This document shows positions 1 through 10,502 of a DNA stretch of 64,000 nucleotides, piece by piece; within the stretch, counting starts at the first letter, position 1; every line of letters starts with the position of its first letter. Source of the DNA: JANPBY01 sp963851405 (GTDB taxonomy: Bacteria > Actinomycetota > Actinomycetes > DATJPE01); the NCBI GenBank assembly GCA_963851405.1, contig CAWKPB010000004.1:147402-211401 (forward strand). The letters are read 5' to 3'. The position numbers and the translations under genes are program-made. A model generated the notes under the pieces. That model searched no databases, had not been told where the DNA came from, and saw only the letters and a program-made list of their open reading frames with translations.

Positions 1-501
1 GTCGACGGTGTGTTGAAAGATCCTCGATTCCGGCTTCCGCATTCCCACCTCACCGGAGATCACCACCGCGTCAAACATGTCGGCCCAGCCATCCCTGGGG
101 TAGTCGTTACCCCACGAGTTGGACAGCAGAGCCGTACGCAGTCCTGCTGCGTGGGCGCGGTGCACCAGACCGACCATGTCCGGAGCGTGCTCGAAGCGGT
201 CAAACATCCGTTGCAGCAGACCATCGGCTGGCACCGGCTCGCCGCGGCGAGTACGGAGCCAGCTGGCCAGCCGGGCCTCGAAGTCCGGCACCTCCAACTC
301 GCCCCGTTCCAGAGCATGGACCGGGTTGAAGACCGCTTCTTGCCCGACCCGGTCGCCCAACCACTGGCTCATTCCCTCCGCGAAGTGCGAGAGGTCCACA
401 TCATCGCCGTCGGCCCACGCCGCCATGGACGAGCCGAGATCGCTGGTAAGCACTCCGCCCCAGTCAACGATCAATCCGGTCAGTGCGGCGGGCCTGGTCA
501 C
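1..501 (-). CDS. HAD-superfamily hydrolase, partial (C-terminus off the left edge)
   Basis: The N-terminal 167 residues are present; the gene runs off base 1. The protein opens with a HAD motif I-like strand (LIVDWGGVLTSDL, residues 10-22), where the usual second Asp of DxD is Gly, as in DxGGVL-type HAD proteins. LLSNS follows as motif II and MRKPE supplies the motif III Lys near the cut end. The GTG start at 501 lies one base after the stop of the CpaE-like gene (503-505), so translational coupling is likely. HAD proteins are usually phosphatases or dehalogenases; the substrate cannot be read from this fragment. Confidence 0.8.
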   Translation of the reverse strand, partial: MTRPAALTGLIVDWGGVLTSDLGSSMAAWADGDDVDLSHFAEGMSQWLGDRVGQEAVFNPVHALERGELEVPDFEARLASWLRTRRGEPVPADGLLQRMFDRFEHAPDMVGLVHRAHAAGLRTALLSNSWGNDYPRDGWADMFDAVVISGEVGMRKPESRIFQHTVD

Positions 502-502
502 A

Positions 503-1789
503 TCACCGATCGTAGGAGCGCGCCCGACGCCGCCGAAGATGCCTCCTCGAAGATCGTGACTGCTCGCTTGGAACCAGCCCACGCGCGAGCGTCGCGATGG
601 CGAGCCGGGCCGCCGACTTGGGCGCCACCTCGTGCAGAGACCGACCCGTCGCCAGTGCCGCGTCAAAGGCGCTCTGGTCCTCGGGCACGAGGGTGACCTC
701 AGCGATTCCGGTGTGCCGATGAATGAGATCGGTCAACTCCCGGCCCGCGTCCCCGCGGACGGGACCTCTGCGGACTCGGTTCACGACCACCCTGACCGTG
801 GCGCCAGGGGCTGCTGCCTGAGCCTCCGGCAGCGAGCGGATCAACCGCTGAACCCCGATCGGATCGGCCCGCCCCACAGCAAGCAAGACATCCGCCTCCG
901 CCAACGTGCACAAAGTCGCAGCGTTGCGTCGAGGAGCGACGGTGTCATAGCTGAGCTCTTCGTCCTGCTCGAGGCCGAATCCACAGTCAACGATCGTCAA
1001 CGCTGCGAGCAGCCGCGCCCTGGACCAGACTTCGGACAACGCCGCCGACCGCAGCTCGGCCCAACGGTCTGCGCGGATGATGCCCGTGAGGACCCGAAGG
1101 TTCGGTGCGACCTGCCGAGCGATCCCCGCCAGCGACAGCACATCCAAGGTGCCGGCGTTCGCGGCTCGAGCGGCAGCGGCCAGGCCGGGTGATTCGTCGA
1201 GCAAACCCAGGAGTTGGGCTGCGCTGGCTCCGTAGGTGTCCGCATCGGCCAACAGGGTGGGCACGCCCAACAGCGCAGTCTCACCCGCCAGATAGGTCGC
1301 GAGACTCGTTCGACCAGGGGCGCCGACGGGACCCCACACCGCCGCCAGGCGACCCCGTGGCTGTCCGTGTTTACCGTCCAACCCAACGGGCGATCCCGAC
1401 TCGGCTACGGCCTGCCCGGCCCCTCTCACAACGACCACCAGGGCATCGACGGCTGATTGCGCGGTCTCCGGATGAGCAACGACCACACCACGCACACCAC
1501 ACATCAACAGGCGCCGCTCGAGAACCTCATCGCTGGCATCGAGCACGGCCACGACGTCGACCCCGGATCGCGCCAGCCGTTGCACCGCCTCCCTGTCCAG
1601 GCGTCGTAGGTTTCCTGAAACGACCGCCCACCGGGCGATACCGAGCGTGGCGGCGGCCACCAGATCGGCGAGATCCACGCACCGGCGAACGACGGTGAGC
1701 CCCTGAGCCGACGCGTTCAGCGCGGAAAGCAGCGCCGGCTCAGCAGCCGACCCCTCGAGAGCCAGCAGGACCGGCACGGGGCTGGTCAC
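503..1789 (-). CDS. CpaE/MinD-like ATPase with degenerate P-loop
   Basis: This 428-aa protein has a receiver-like N-terminal half and a MinD/ParA-like second half. It resembles CpaE (TadZ) proteins that place Tad pilus machinery, and Ssd-type septum-site proteins of actinobacteria. The deviant Walker A region (residues 153-162, GPVGAPGRTS) lacks both lysines of the GKGGxGK[ST] consensus, with Pro and Arg in their places, so ATP hydrolysis is doubtful. The ATG at 1787-1789 overlaps the stop of the CpaB-like gene in an ATGA. No CpaF, pilin or TadB/C gene lies in the window, so a pilus role is inference only. Confidence 0.7.
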   Translation of the reverse strand: MTSPVPVLLALEGSAAEPALLSALNASAQGLTVVRRCVDLADLVAAATLGIARWAVVSGNLRRLDREAVQRLARSGVDVVAVLDASDEVLERRLLMCGVRGVVVAHPETAQSAVDALVVVVRGAGQAVAESGSPVGLDGKHGQPRGRLAAVWGPVGAPGRTSLATYLAGETALLGVPTLLADADTYGASAAQLLGLLDESPGLAAAARAANAGTLDVLSLAGIARQVAPNLRVLTGIIRADRWAELRSAALSEVWSRARLLAALTIVDCGFGLEQDEELSYDTVAPRRNAATLCTLAEADVLLAVGRADPIGVQRLIRSLPEAQAAAPGATVRVVVNRVRRGPVRGDAGRELTDLIHRHTGIAEVTLVPEDQSAFDAALATGRSLHEVAPKSAARLAIATLARGLVPSEQSRSSRRHLRRRRARSYDR

Positions 1790-2451
1790 GGCGAGGCAGA
1801 GACCCGGACCAGGTCGATCGCGCCGTCCTGGACGGCCTGGACCAGCACCTGGACGTCCTCTGGTGGTACGGCCAGGACGACACCCATTCCGTCTCCTGAA
1901 GGGCCAAGCCGCCCACCGTCGGTCACGACATCGGCGACCAGCGCTCCACTGACGGTGAGCGCGGTCGCGCCGTCATCTGGGGTCACGTAGACATCAACGC
2001 GTTGACCGCGGCCGACGTCGGCGGGTGCGTGGAAGCGTCCCACCGCCACGGTGACGTTCCGCAAGGCCGGGCCACTGCCCGCCGGTGTGACCGCCCCGAC
2101 GGCCAACAGCTCGCCGGCGGACAGCGGCCGGGCTGCCACATAGCCCGTGGGCAGTCCACTAGCAACGCCTACGTAGGCGTTGGACGCCTCGCCGAGGCGG
2201 ACGTTGACCGGGCGCAGATCATCGGCCTGCAGCGGTGCTCCGGCATCGAGGGCGCGGGTGAGCGACCACACCGCGACAGTGTCGTCTGCGGTCGCCATCA
2301 AGCGGGCGCCGAGCACCACTGCCAGCAATACCAGCAGCACACCCGCGAGCAGCCGGGTGTCTCGCCAGCGTGGCCTCGTGAGTCGTACCGCCTGCGGGGA
2401 GGCGAGCGCAAAAGCAGCTGTGGATTCGGACCTGAGGTGATCGGTCACCAT
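1786..2451 (-). CDS. CpaB/RcpC-like SAF-domain membrane protein
   Basis: The protein is 221 aa. One membrane helix (about residues 30-50, LLAGVLLVLLAVVLGARL) is followed by an SAF-like domain (TRALDAGAPLQADDLRPVNV) and a C-terminal beta-rich part, the layout of CpaB/RcpC/FlgA-type proteins. CpaB of Tad pili acts outside the membrane near the secretin. I chose the ATG at 2451 because upstream sequence in this frame is not protein-like and this start gives a normal N-terminus before the helix. It is translationally coupled to the downstream CpaE-like gene by a 4-bp overlap. Together they look like a reduced Tad-type remnant. Confidence 0.7.
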   Translation of the reverse strand: MVTDHLRSESTAAFALASPQAVRLTRPRWRDTRLLAGVLLVLLAVVLGARLMATADDTVAVWSLTRALDAGAPLQADDLRPVNVRLGEASNAYVGVASGLPTGYVAARPLSAGELLAVGAVTPAGSGPALRNVTVAVGRFHAPADVGRGQRVDVYVTPDDGATALTVSGALVADVVTDGGRLGPSGDGMGVVLAVPPEDVQVLVQAVQDGAIDLVRVSASP

Positions 2452-2607
2452 GGGCCACCCCCGGCAGGTCGCGTCTCCGACGGACGAAGCCTGCATCGTG
2501 CCGCAGGCGGGCGGATCCGCGCGCCGGGTTGTCCACACCCGGTCGGGTGATCCCCAGGGCCTCGATCCATGCCACGGATGACCTGGTGGCTCTGCGATGA
2601 TCGGACG

Positions 2608-2841
2608 GTGACGCAGAGTCCACGATTTCTCACGCTCACCGATGTCGCCGAGGTTTTGAACATTTCCTCCGCTCAGGCCTATGCCCTCGTGCGCAGTGGT
2701 GACCTGCCGGCCATCAAGGTCGGAGGACGCGGTCAATGGCGGGTCGAACGCAGCGAGCTCGAGGGCTACATCGGGCGCATGTATACCCAGACCGCGGAGT
2801 TCGTTGCCGAGCACCCGCTGGGCGATCCACGCTCTAGTTGA
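2608..2841 (+). CDS. Small helix-turn-helix (HTH_17/excisionase, BldC-like) DNA-binding protein
   Basis: This 77-aa protein from GTG 2608 is almost entirely one MerR/excisionase-type winged helix: FLTLTDVAEVLNISSAQAYA (recognition region) followed by a wing, KVGGRGQWRVERSELEGYI. The same fold is used by BldC, AlpA and phage Xis proteins, which bind DNA head-to-tail on direct repeats. An upstream ATG at 2569 would add 13 residues that do not fit the family. Its 3' end overlaps the convergent hypothetical gene by 8 bp. Three phased TAAAC repeats about 600 bp away (3454-3478) are a candidate target. Confidence 0.75.
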   Translation: MTQSPRFLTLTDVAEVLNISSAQAYALVRSGDLPAIKVGGRGQWRVERSELEGYIGRMYTQTAEFVAEHPLGDPRSS

Positions 2842-3382
2842 GACGCACGGATCCCACGGCTGAGAACGGCACCAATCGCACCTCACCCCGCTGACGAGCC
2901 TCCCCTGGTGGGTGCTCGGTCAACTCCAGATGATCCGACCCCACCTTGTCGATCACCCCGACCAGGGCGGCACCGCCGGCGGTGACCAGCCGCACCTCAG
3001 CCCGGTCGCGCGCGATGATTCGCAGGGCGTGACCGAGGTCGAGTCGGGCCACGACCGGGCCTTCGCTGTCCGGTGCGGCAGATCGAGTTCCTAGCCCGGT
3101 GATGGACTCGATGGCTCGCAACGACACGAGCACCTCGCGTACCCCGGTGTCCACCAGCACCCAGTCCGATCCCACCCCGGCCACGAGGCCCCGGGTCGGT
3201 TCTGCTCCACGGGTCCTGATCACGATCGTGGTGTTCTCGCTGTGAGCCCCACGTAGGCGGTCGACGATCCGGACCCGCGCAGCCTCGCGGCGCGTGCGGT
3301 CGCCGATCTCCGCCTCGAGGTCGGCCCGCTCCGCGGCGTCGGCCTGGCCCTCCAGATCGGCGAACAACTCCTCCCAGCGCAC
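2834..3382 (-). CDS. Conserved hypothetical protein, 182 aa
   Basis: I do not recognise a named family. The N-terminal third is highly charged and probably helical (EGQADAAERADLEAEIGDRTRREAAR is its core; residues about 5-40). The rest is beta-rich, with two similar strands-and-turn modules (TRGLVAGVGSDWVLVDT and ALVGVIDKVGSDHLELT) that look like a tandem small-barrel, LSm/PRC-type fold. The GTG at 3382 is preferred because a TAGGTT box sits 7 nt upstream, a leaderless signature. An upstream extension would run through the AT-rich promoter region. It diverges from the LysM gene. Confidence 0.6.
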   Translation of the reverse strand: MRWEELFADLEGQADAAERADLEAEIGDRTRREAARVRIVDRLRGAHSENTTIVIRTRGAEPTRGLVAGVGSDWVLVDTGVREVLVSLRAIESITGLGTRSAAPDSEGPVVARLDLGHALRIIARDRAEVRLVTAGGAALVGVIDKVGSDHLELTEHPPGEARQRGEVRLVPFSAVGSVRLN

Positions 3383-3389
3383 GGCAGGG

Positions 3390-3395
3390 AACCTA
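3390..3395 (-). promoter_or_regulatory. Leaderless -10 box (TAGGTT) for the hypothetical gene ending at 2834
   Basis: On the minus strand TAGGTT is followed by 7 nt and then the GTG start at 3382. This is the TANNNT spacing used for leaderless mRNAs in actinobacteria. Confidence 0.5.
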
Positions 3396-3421
3396 GTCCG
3401 TCCACATCCGAGGCCTGAATA

Positions 3422-3450
3422 TTGACGTGCATCCAAACGAAGAGTATCTC
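3422..3450 (+). promoter_or_regulatory. Putative promoter of the LysM gene
   Basis: TTGACG (3422-3427), a 17-bp spacer and TATCTC (3445-3450) resemble a housekeeping sigma promoter. It lies in an island far richer in A and T than the rest of the window. A clear ribosome site (GGAGG, 3479-3483) precedes the ATG at 3489. Confidence 0.45.
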
Positions 3451-3453
3451 TAT

Positions 3454-3478
3454 TAAACATATATAAACAAATGTAAAC
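3454..3478 (+). repeat. Three TAAAC direct repeats at exact 10-bp period
   Basis: TAAAC occurs at 3454-3458, 3464-3468 and 3474-3478, each ten bases apart, so all three face the same side of the helix. The bases between are also A/T-rich. The array lies just after the putative LysM promoter and before its ribosome site. The geometry is that of an operator for a head-to-tail DNA binder such as BldC, and a BldC-like gene is next door. Confidence 0.6.
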
Positions 3479-3488
3479 GGAGGCCATC

Positions 3489-4202
3489 ATGTGGAAGCGC
3501 TCTCTGGCGCTGGCGGCGTGGACGCTCGTGCTCGTCGCGGCGGCGATGTTGTTGGTAGGCGCGACGCCAGCGCTGCTTCTCCAGGCCGGACGCGGCGATC
3601 CCTCGCCGGACGCAGCCGTGGCTATCGCCGCGGCCGCCGCGGCCTGGCTCATCCTCGGGTGGATCTGCCTAGGTCTCGCGCTCTCGCTGGTCGAGATCGG
3701 CACGGAGGTGGCGGGACGTCGGATCTGGTCACCGGTGTCAAGGGCCGCCCACGGGATGACGCCCCCGGGCCTGCACACCGCGATTCGCGCCAGCCTTCGC
3801 CTCGGCCTAGTGGCCAGCAGTGCTGGCGCCGTCCTGGTCGCGGCACCGGGCGCGGTCCACGCCGAGTCCGGGAACTCCGAGCGGTGGCCCTCGGTGGACC
3901 GTTTGGTCGTAGATCGGTCAGCCGTGGATTCGTCAGCCGCGCACCGGGCCGCCGCAGATCACCGGGCGGTGCCCCAACGATCCGGGGCCAGGCCCACGGT
4001 CGCCTATCGAGTGCACCCCGGGGACACGTTGTGGGATATCGCCGCCGCGCACCTGCCGCCAGGATCGTCCGCGGCTGCTATCGCGGCGCGATGGCCGAGG
4101 TGGTGGTCGGCCAACCGGCAAATCATCGGCCCGGATCCCAATCTGCTCCGGCCGGGCCAACGGCTCCAGCCTCCTACGGATCGCTCAGCGGGTGCCGCAT
4201 GA
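3489..4202 (+). CDS. Membrane protein with C-terminal LysM domain
   Basis: The protein is 237 aa. Two hydrophobic N-terminal segments (about residues 5-30 and 40-70) and a third (about 103-120) precede a low-complexity Ser/Ala/Asp linker. A LysM motif closes the protein (YRVHPGDTLWDIAA to NLLRPGQRLQPP, residues about 175-230). LysM binds N-acetylglucosamine glycans, so an extracytoplasmic, peptidoglycan-facing C-terminus is likely. The stop overlaps the start of the Rv3235-family gene in an ATGA, and this pair upstream of secA is a common actinobacterial arrangement. Confidence 0.8.
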   Translation: MWKRSLALAAWTLVLVAAAMLLVGATPALLLQAGRGDPSPDAAVAIAAAAAAWLILGWICLGLALSLVEIGTEVAGRRIWSPVSRAAHGMTPPGLHTAIRASLRLGLVASSAGAVLVAAPGAVHAESGNSERWPSVDRLVVDRSAVDSSAAHRAAADHRAVPQRSGARPTVAYRVHPGDTLWDIAAAHLPPGSSAAAIAARWPRWWSANRQIIGPDPNLLRPGQRLQPPTDRSAGAA

Positions 4203-4813
4203 ACATCAGTGCCGGGTCAGCCCCCGCCCCGGTGAAGCTCAGACTGCTCCCCGCGCCGCAAGCCGAACCACCGTTCGAAGACGCGAGCGAGCCGGCGTAC
4301 CTCGCAGTGGTCGGTCAGGCCCTGCTCCCGTTGGAATGGCCGCTGCCGGCGGGGGTTTTGGCCCGCGGTCGGCCGTCTCATGGGTTGTCAGCAACACCGC
4401 AGCCAGGTCACCTGAGATTGGTCGGCCCCATCCATGATCCGGAGGACTTCGGACCGCAACCCACCGCCCGGGCAGCCTTGCCAGAGCCCGCTCCCTGGGC
4501 CGCCCGACTCGTTCAGGGCATCGCCGAGGTGCTGACGTTGGACCGACCACTGACCCAACTGCTGCGCTGGGCCGCTCCTGAGGTCTACGAGCAGTTGCGC
4601 GTCCTCGTCGAAACTGGCGGGCGACGAAGCGACGCGGTACGAGGACCCGCCAGGCGCCGTCCCACAGTTCGGTCGGTGCATGTCACGGAGCCCAGCGACG
4701 GCGTCGCCGAGGTCTGCGCGGTGGTGGATGACGGTCGCCGGCCACGCGCGTACGCGCTGCGCCTGGAAGGAGTGGATGGGCGGTGGCGAGCCACCGCCTT
4801 GGATCTGATCTGA
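4199..4813 (+). CDS. Rv3235-family protein (DUF6459)
   Basis: This 204-aa protein has a disordered Pro/Ala-rich N-terminal half. The conserved C-terminal region contains WAARLVQGIAEVLTLDRP and the signature stretch VAEVCAVVDDGRRPRAYALR with LEGVDGRWRATALDL at the end. The family is of unknown function and is typically found beside secA in actinobacteria, as here. Start ATG 4199 overlaps the LysM stop, so the two are probably co-translated. It converges with secA, whose stop is 30 bp away. Confidence 0.8.
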   Translation: MNISAGSAPAPVKLRLLPAPQAEPPFEDASEPAYLAVVGQALLPLEWPLPAGVLARGRPSHGLSATPQPGHLRLVGPIHDPEDFGPQPTARAALPEPAPWAARLVQGIAEVLTLDRPLTQLLRWAAPEVYEQLRVLVETGGRRSDAVRGPARRRPTVRSVHVTEPSDGVAEVCAVVDDGRRPRAYALRLEGVDGRWRATALDLI

Positions 4814-4843
4814 CCTGAACTGAGCGAAACCGGCTGCGCCGAG

Positions 4844-7657
<2,814 letters not shown>

Positions 7658-7754
7658 GTGTTCTCCAGGATGGGGGCCACGATTCGCGTGGCTGGTCCCA
7701 GCATCGTAATCGGCCCGTGACCTGGGTTCCTACTGCCCACGGCAAGATCGACCA

Positions 7755-8297
7755 ATGCAGCCGCACCTGACCGACGGCGTCGTGGCGCTGCGTCCCTTGC
7801 AGCCCTCGGACGTCGACCCCATCACCGAAGCCTGCCAGGACCCCGAGACCCAGCGATGGACGACGGTCCCGGTCCCCTACCGGCGGGAGCACTCCGTCGA
7901 GTTCGTCGCCAACCACGACGCTGACTCCCAGGGCTGGACCAGCGGGCTCAACCCGCTCTGGGTCGTCACCTCAATCGACGAGGACCGGTACGGAGGCGCC
8001 ATCGACCTCCGTCTCGACGGTGAGGGGAGCGCGGAGGTTGGCTACGCCCTCGCGCCGTGGATGCGCGGACGCGGCGCCATGCAGCGAACGCTGCGGCTGG
8101 CTCTGCGTCACGCCTTCGACGAGGGAGGTGTGGAACGCGTCGTTTGGTACGCCCACGTAGGCAACGACGCCTCGCGACGGACCGCTGAAGCGGTCGGGTT
8201 TCACATCCTCGACGGCGTCCTTCGCGCGGGGTGTGCCGCCCGCGGCAAGCGGTACGACTCCTGGGTTGGCGATCTGCTGCCCGCAGATCTTCGATGA
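7755..8297 (+). CDS. GNAT acetyltransferase, RimJ/RimL type
   Basis: This 180-aa protein has the RimJ/RimL layout: an N-terminal VALRPLQPSDVDPI strand-helix, a central EVGYALAPWMRGRGAMQRTL segment carrying the acetyl-CoA loop (RGRGAM), and VVWYAHVGNDASRRTAEAVGF. Such enzymes acetylate N-termini of ribosomal proteins or small molecules; the substrate is unknown. A CAAGAT box lies 6 nt before the ATG, so the transcript may be leaderless. The stop overlaps the next GNAT gene in an ATGA, suggesting a tandem duplication kept in one operon. Confidence 0.85.
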   Translation: MQPHLTDGVVALRPLQPSDVDPITEACQDPETQRWTTVPVPYRREHSVEFVANHDADSQGWTSGLNPLWVVTSIDEDRYGGAIDLRLDGEGSAEVGYALAPWMRGRGAMQRTLRLALRHAFDEGGVERVVWYAHVGNDASRRTAEAVGFHILDGVLRAGCAARGKRYDSWVGDLLPADLR

Positions 8298-8827
8298 ACG
8301 GAGATCTGTCCGTGGACACCCCCCAGGGGACCGTCCACCTGTCGCCCCTGGCGCCGGCCGACGCGCCGGACTTCGCAGCCGCCGCTAGCGGTGATCACGA
8401 GATTCGCCGCTGGAGCTCCCTGCGCGCCGTCACGGACCTGCCGAGCGCGCAGGCCTGGATCGCGTCACGTGCCTCGCCGACCCGACTGGAGTGGGCCATC
8501 CGGACGCCTGCGGGGGAACTCCTGGGGCGGGTCGCGTTGCACGACCTCGACATCGAGGACGGGACCGCCGAGATCGGGTACGGGCTGTTCGCGGCGTTTC
8601 GCGGCGCCGGGATCGCACGGTCGGTGGCGAGCGCGGTGACCGAGCACGGGTTTGCCAAGGTCGGCCTGCGCCGGATCGAACTCATGCACGCGGTGGGGAA
8701 CGTGCGGTCCTGCACCCTCGCCGAGGCCTGCGACTATCCACTGGAGGGAACCCTGCGCGCCCTGTTGGACGACGGGAGCGGGGGCTACGACGACGCTCAC
8801 CTGCACGCCAGACTGAGTACCGACTAG
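8294..8827 (+). CDS. GNAT acetyltransferase, RimJ/RimL type (second copy)
   Basis: This 177-aa paralogue of the preceding gene begins at the ATG overlapping its stop. Visible family segments are VHLSPLAPADAPDF, EIGYGLFAAFRGAGIARSVA (acetyl-CoA loop RGAGIA) and RIELMHAVGNVRSCTLAEA. The overlap implies translational coupling, and the two may pair as a heterodimer, which is inference. The substrate is unknown. The stop codon forms part of the ribosome site of the next gene. Confidence 0.85.
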   Translation: MNGDLSVDTPQGTVHLSPLAPADAPDFAAAASGDHEIRRWSSLRAVTDLPSAQAWIASRASPTRLEWAIRTPAGELLGRVALHDLDIEDGTAEIGYGLFAAFRGAGIARSVASAVTEHGFAKVGLRRIELMHAVGNVRSCTLAEACDYPLEGTLRALLDDGSGGYDDAHLHARLSTD

Positions 8828-8837
8828 GAGGTTCGGC

Positions 8838-9485
8838 ATGCGCATCGGCGTCTTGGGCACGGGCGTGGTTGGACACGCCCTGGCCGACGGTTTCACCCGG
8901 CTGGGGCACGACGTGCGGATGGGCGCCCGCGCGGCGAACAACCCCGCGGCTACGGCCTGGGCGGAGGCCGCGGGCGCACCCGAAAGAGCCGGCGACTTCC
9001 GATCGGTCGCCGCCTGGGGTGAGCTCGTCGTGAACGCCACTAACGGCGGCGCGTCCGTCGAGGTGCTGAGCGCCTTGACCGACGAGCTCGCGGAGAAGGT
9101 CCTGATCGACCCCTCCAACCCGCTGGACTTCTCGGGTGGGTTCCCGCCTCGGCTCTTCGTCTCCAACGACGACAGCCTCGCCGAACACATCCAGCGCGCG
9201 CTCCCCGAGACGCAGGTCGTGAAGGCGCTGAACACCTTGGCCGCCGACCTGATGCTGAATCCAGACCTGCTCTCGGCCCCGAGCGATCTGTTCGTCGCCG
9301 GCAACGACGGTGCCGCCAAGGACGTGGTCCGTCAGTTGTTAGTGCAAGCCGGTTGGCTGGACGCCAATATTCACGACCTCGGTGGTCTTGAGGCCGCTCG
9401 AGGGACGGAGATGTGGCTGCCGCTGTGGCTGCGCTTCATGAGTGCCACGGGAAGCGGGGCCTTCAACCCGCACATCGTTCGCTGA
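8838..9485 (+). CDS. F420-dependent NADP oxidoreductase-like protein
   Basis: This 215-aa protein opens with a dinucleotide-binding fold (MRIGVLGTGVVGHALADGF, GxGxxG at residues 7-12). It continues with the family's ATNGGASVEVLSAL, DPSNPLDFSGGFPP and VVKALNTLAADLM segments, matching the NADPH:F420 oxidoreductase-like group. The true cofactor partner is not shown by the sequence. A strong AGGAGG (8826-8831) overlaps the upstream stop and sets the start. It is the last gene of a three-gene operon with the GNATs and converges on phzF with an 8-bp gap. Confidence 0.8.
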   Translation: MRIGVLGTGVVGHALADGFTRLGHDVRMGARAANNPAATAWAEAAGAPERAGDFRSVAAWGELVVNATNGGASVEVLSALTDELAEKVLIDPSNPLDFSGGFPPRLFVSNDDSLAEHIQRALPETQVVKALNTLAADLMLNPDLLSAPSDLFVAGNDGAAKDVVRQLLVQAGWLDANIHDLGGLEAARGTEMWLPLWLRFMSATGSGAFNPHIVR

Positions 9486-9493
9486 CTCCGGCG

Positions 9494-10390
9494 TCAGCCC
9501 GGAGCCGTGATCGTCCCGCTGGCGATATGCACCGCGTCTCCCGAGATGGTGACCTCGCTGGGGACCCGAGTCTGGGAGTCGACGGTGCAGACCAAGGTGG
9601 AGGGGCGACCCATCTCCAACCCCTGACGTACGACGAACTCCTGCCGGCCATCACCGACCAGGCCCGACACGGCGAGCCACACCCCGAAAGCTCCGGCCGC
9701 AGACCCGGTGGCGGGATCCTCCGCGGCGTTCAGGTCCCCGGTGAACATCCGCGCGTACGCGGTCCTGGTGGTCGCGTCCCACGAGACGACGAACACGCCC
9801 GTGAGGTCCGAGACGGGATGCGAGAAGCCACGCAAAGCGGACAGATCGGGGTCGCACCGCCCGAGCGCGGAATGCTGAACCGGGACCACCAGGAAGTTGA
9901 TGCCCACTCCGCAGGAACGGGCCGAGGCCACTGGGTCCAGGTCTTGGGAGTTAAGTCCAGCCGCCGCCAAACCGGCAGCTGGGTCCACCGGGTCCCCCCA
10001 GTAGGGCTGCCCGCCGGTGAGCCGTACCGGACCGCCGTCGGCGGCCAACTCGAGCGGGAGCAGCCCGGCGCCACAAGCCTGCACGATCTCGCCGGGGGCC
10101 ACTCGCCCAAGCTTGCGCAGGAGCCAGGCCGTACCCACCGATGGATGTCCGGCGAACGGCAGCTCGGTCACGGGGGTGAAGATCCGCAGCCGGTACGTCG
10201 CGCCCGCCGCTGCGTCCGACGGTGACGCAGCCATCGGGAAGGCGGTCTCCGACAGGTTGAACTCCCGCGCCAGGGCTTGGAGCTGTTCGGTACTCAGATC
10301 GTCAGCACCGTGAACGACGGCCAGTGGGTTTCCGCCGTACGGCTCGTCGGTGAACACGTCCACGATGTCGTAGGAGAGGGAGACAGCCAT
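9494..10390 (-). CDS. PhzF-family isomerase/epimerase-like protein
   Basis: This 298-aa protein has the PhzF signature start (YDIVDVFTDEPYGGNPLAVV), the catalytic-region Glu in FNLSETAF (about residue 45), ELPFAGHPSVGTAWLL in the first half and TGSAAGAFGVWL in the second. PhzF proteins have two similar diaminopimelate-epimerase folds and catalyse isomerisation. No phenazine genes are nearby, so this is a housekeeping paralogue of unknown substrate. ATG 10390 is chosen because TACGCT lies 6 nt upstream, the leaderless pattern. Confidence 0.88.
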   Translation of the reverse strand: MAVSLSYDIVDVFTDEPYGGNPLAVVHGADDLSTEQLQALAREFNLSETAFPMAASPSDAAAGATYRLRIFTPVTELPFAGHPSVGTAWLLRKLGRVAPGEIVQACGAGLLPLELAADGGPVRLTGGQPYWGDPVDPAAGLAAAGLNSQDLDPVASARSCGVGINFLVVPVQHSALGRCDPDLSALRGFSHPVSDLTGVFVVSWDATTRTAYARMFTGDLNAAEDPATGSAAGAFGVWLAVSGLVGDGRQEFVVRQGLEMGRPSTLVCTVDSQTRVPSEVTISGDAVHIASGTITAPG

Positions 10391-10396
10391 CCGCGG

Positions 10397-10402
10397 AGCG
10401 TA
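10397..10402 (-). promoter_or_regulatory. Leaderless -10 box (TACGCT) of the phzF-like gene
   Basis: TACGCT on the minus strand is followed by six bases and the ATG at 10390. The divergent MgtE-like gene has its own box at 10491-10496. Confidence 0.5.
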
Positions 10403-10490
10403 GCGGCGGGGCGAGCGTGGAAGCGTTGCGCGGCGAGCGACGCGACTGCCGCCCGCGCCTGCGCTCCCGCGCCTTCGGACCATGCGCCAC

Positions 10491-10496
10491 TAGCCT
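10491..10496 (+). promoter_or_regulatory. Leaderless -10 box (TAGCCT) of the MgtE-like gene
   Basis: TAGCCT is followed by six bases and GTG 10503. No ribosome site is present in the gap. Confidence 0.55.
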
Positions 10497-10502
10497 GACG
10501 AT

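Noticed and set aside
2569..2607. Upstream ATG start for the small HTH protein
   Set aside because: It adds residues (MPRMTWWLCDDRT) that do not fit the HTH family and lacks a ribosome site. GTG 2608 starts right before the conserved fold.
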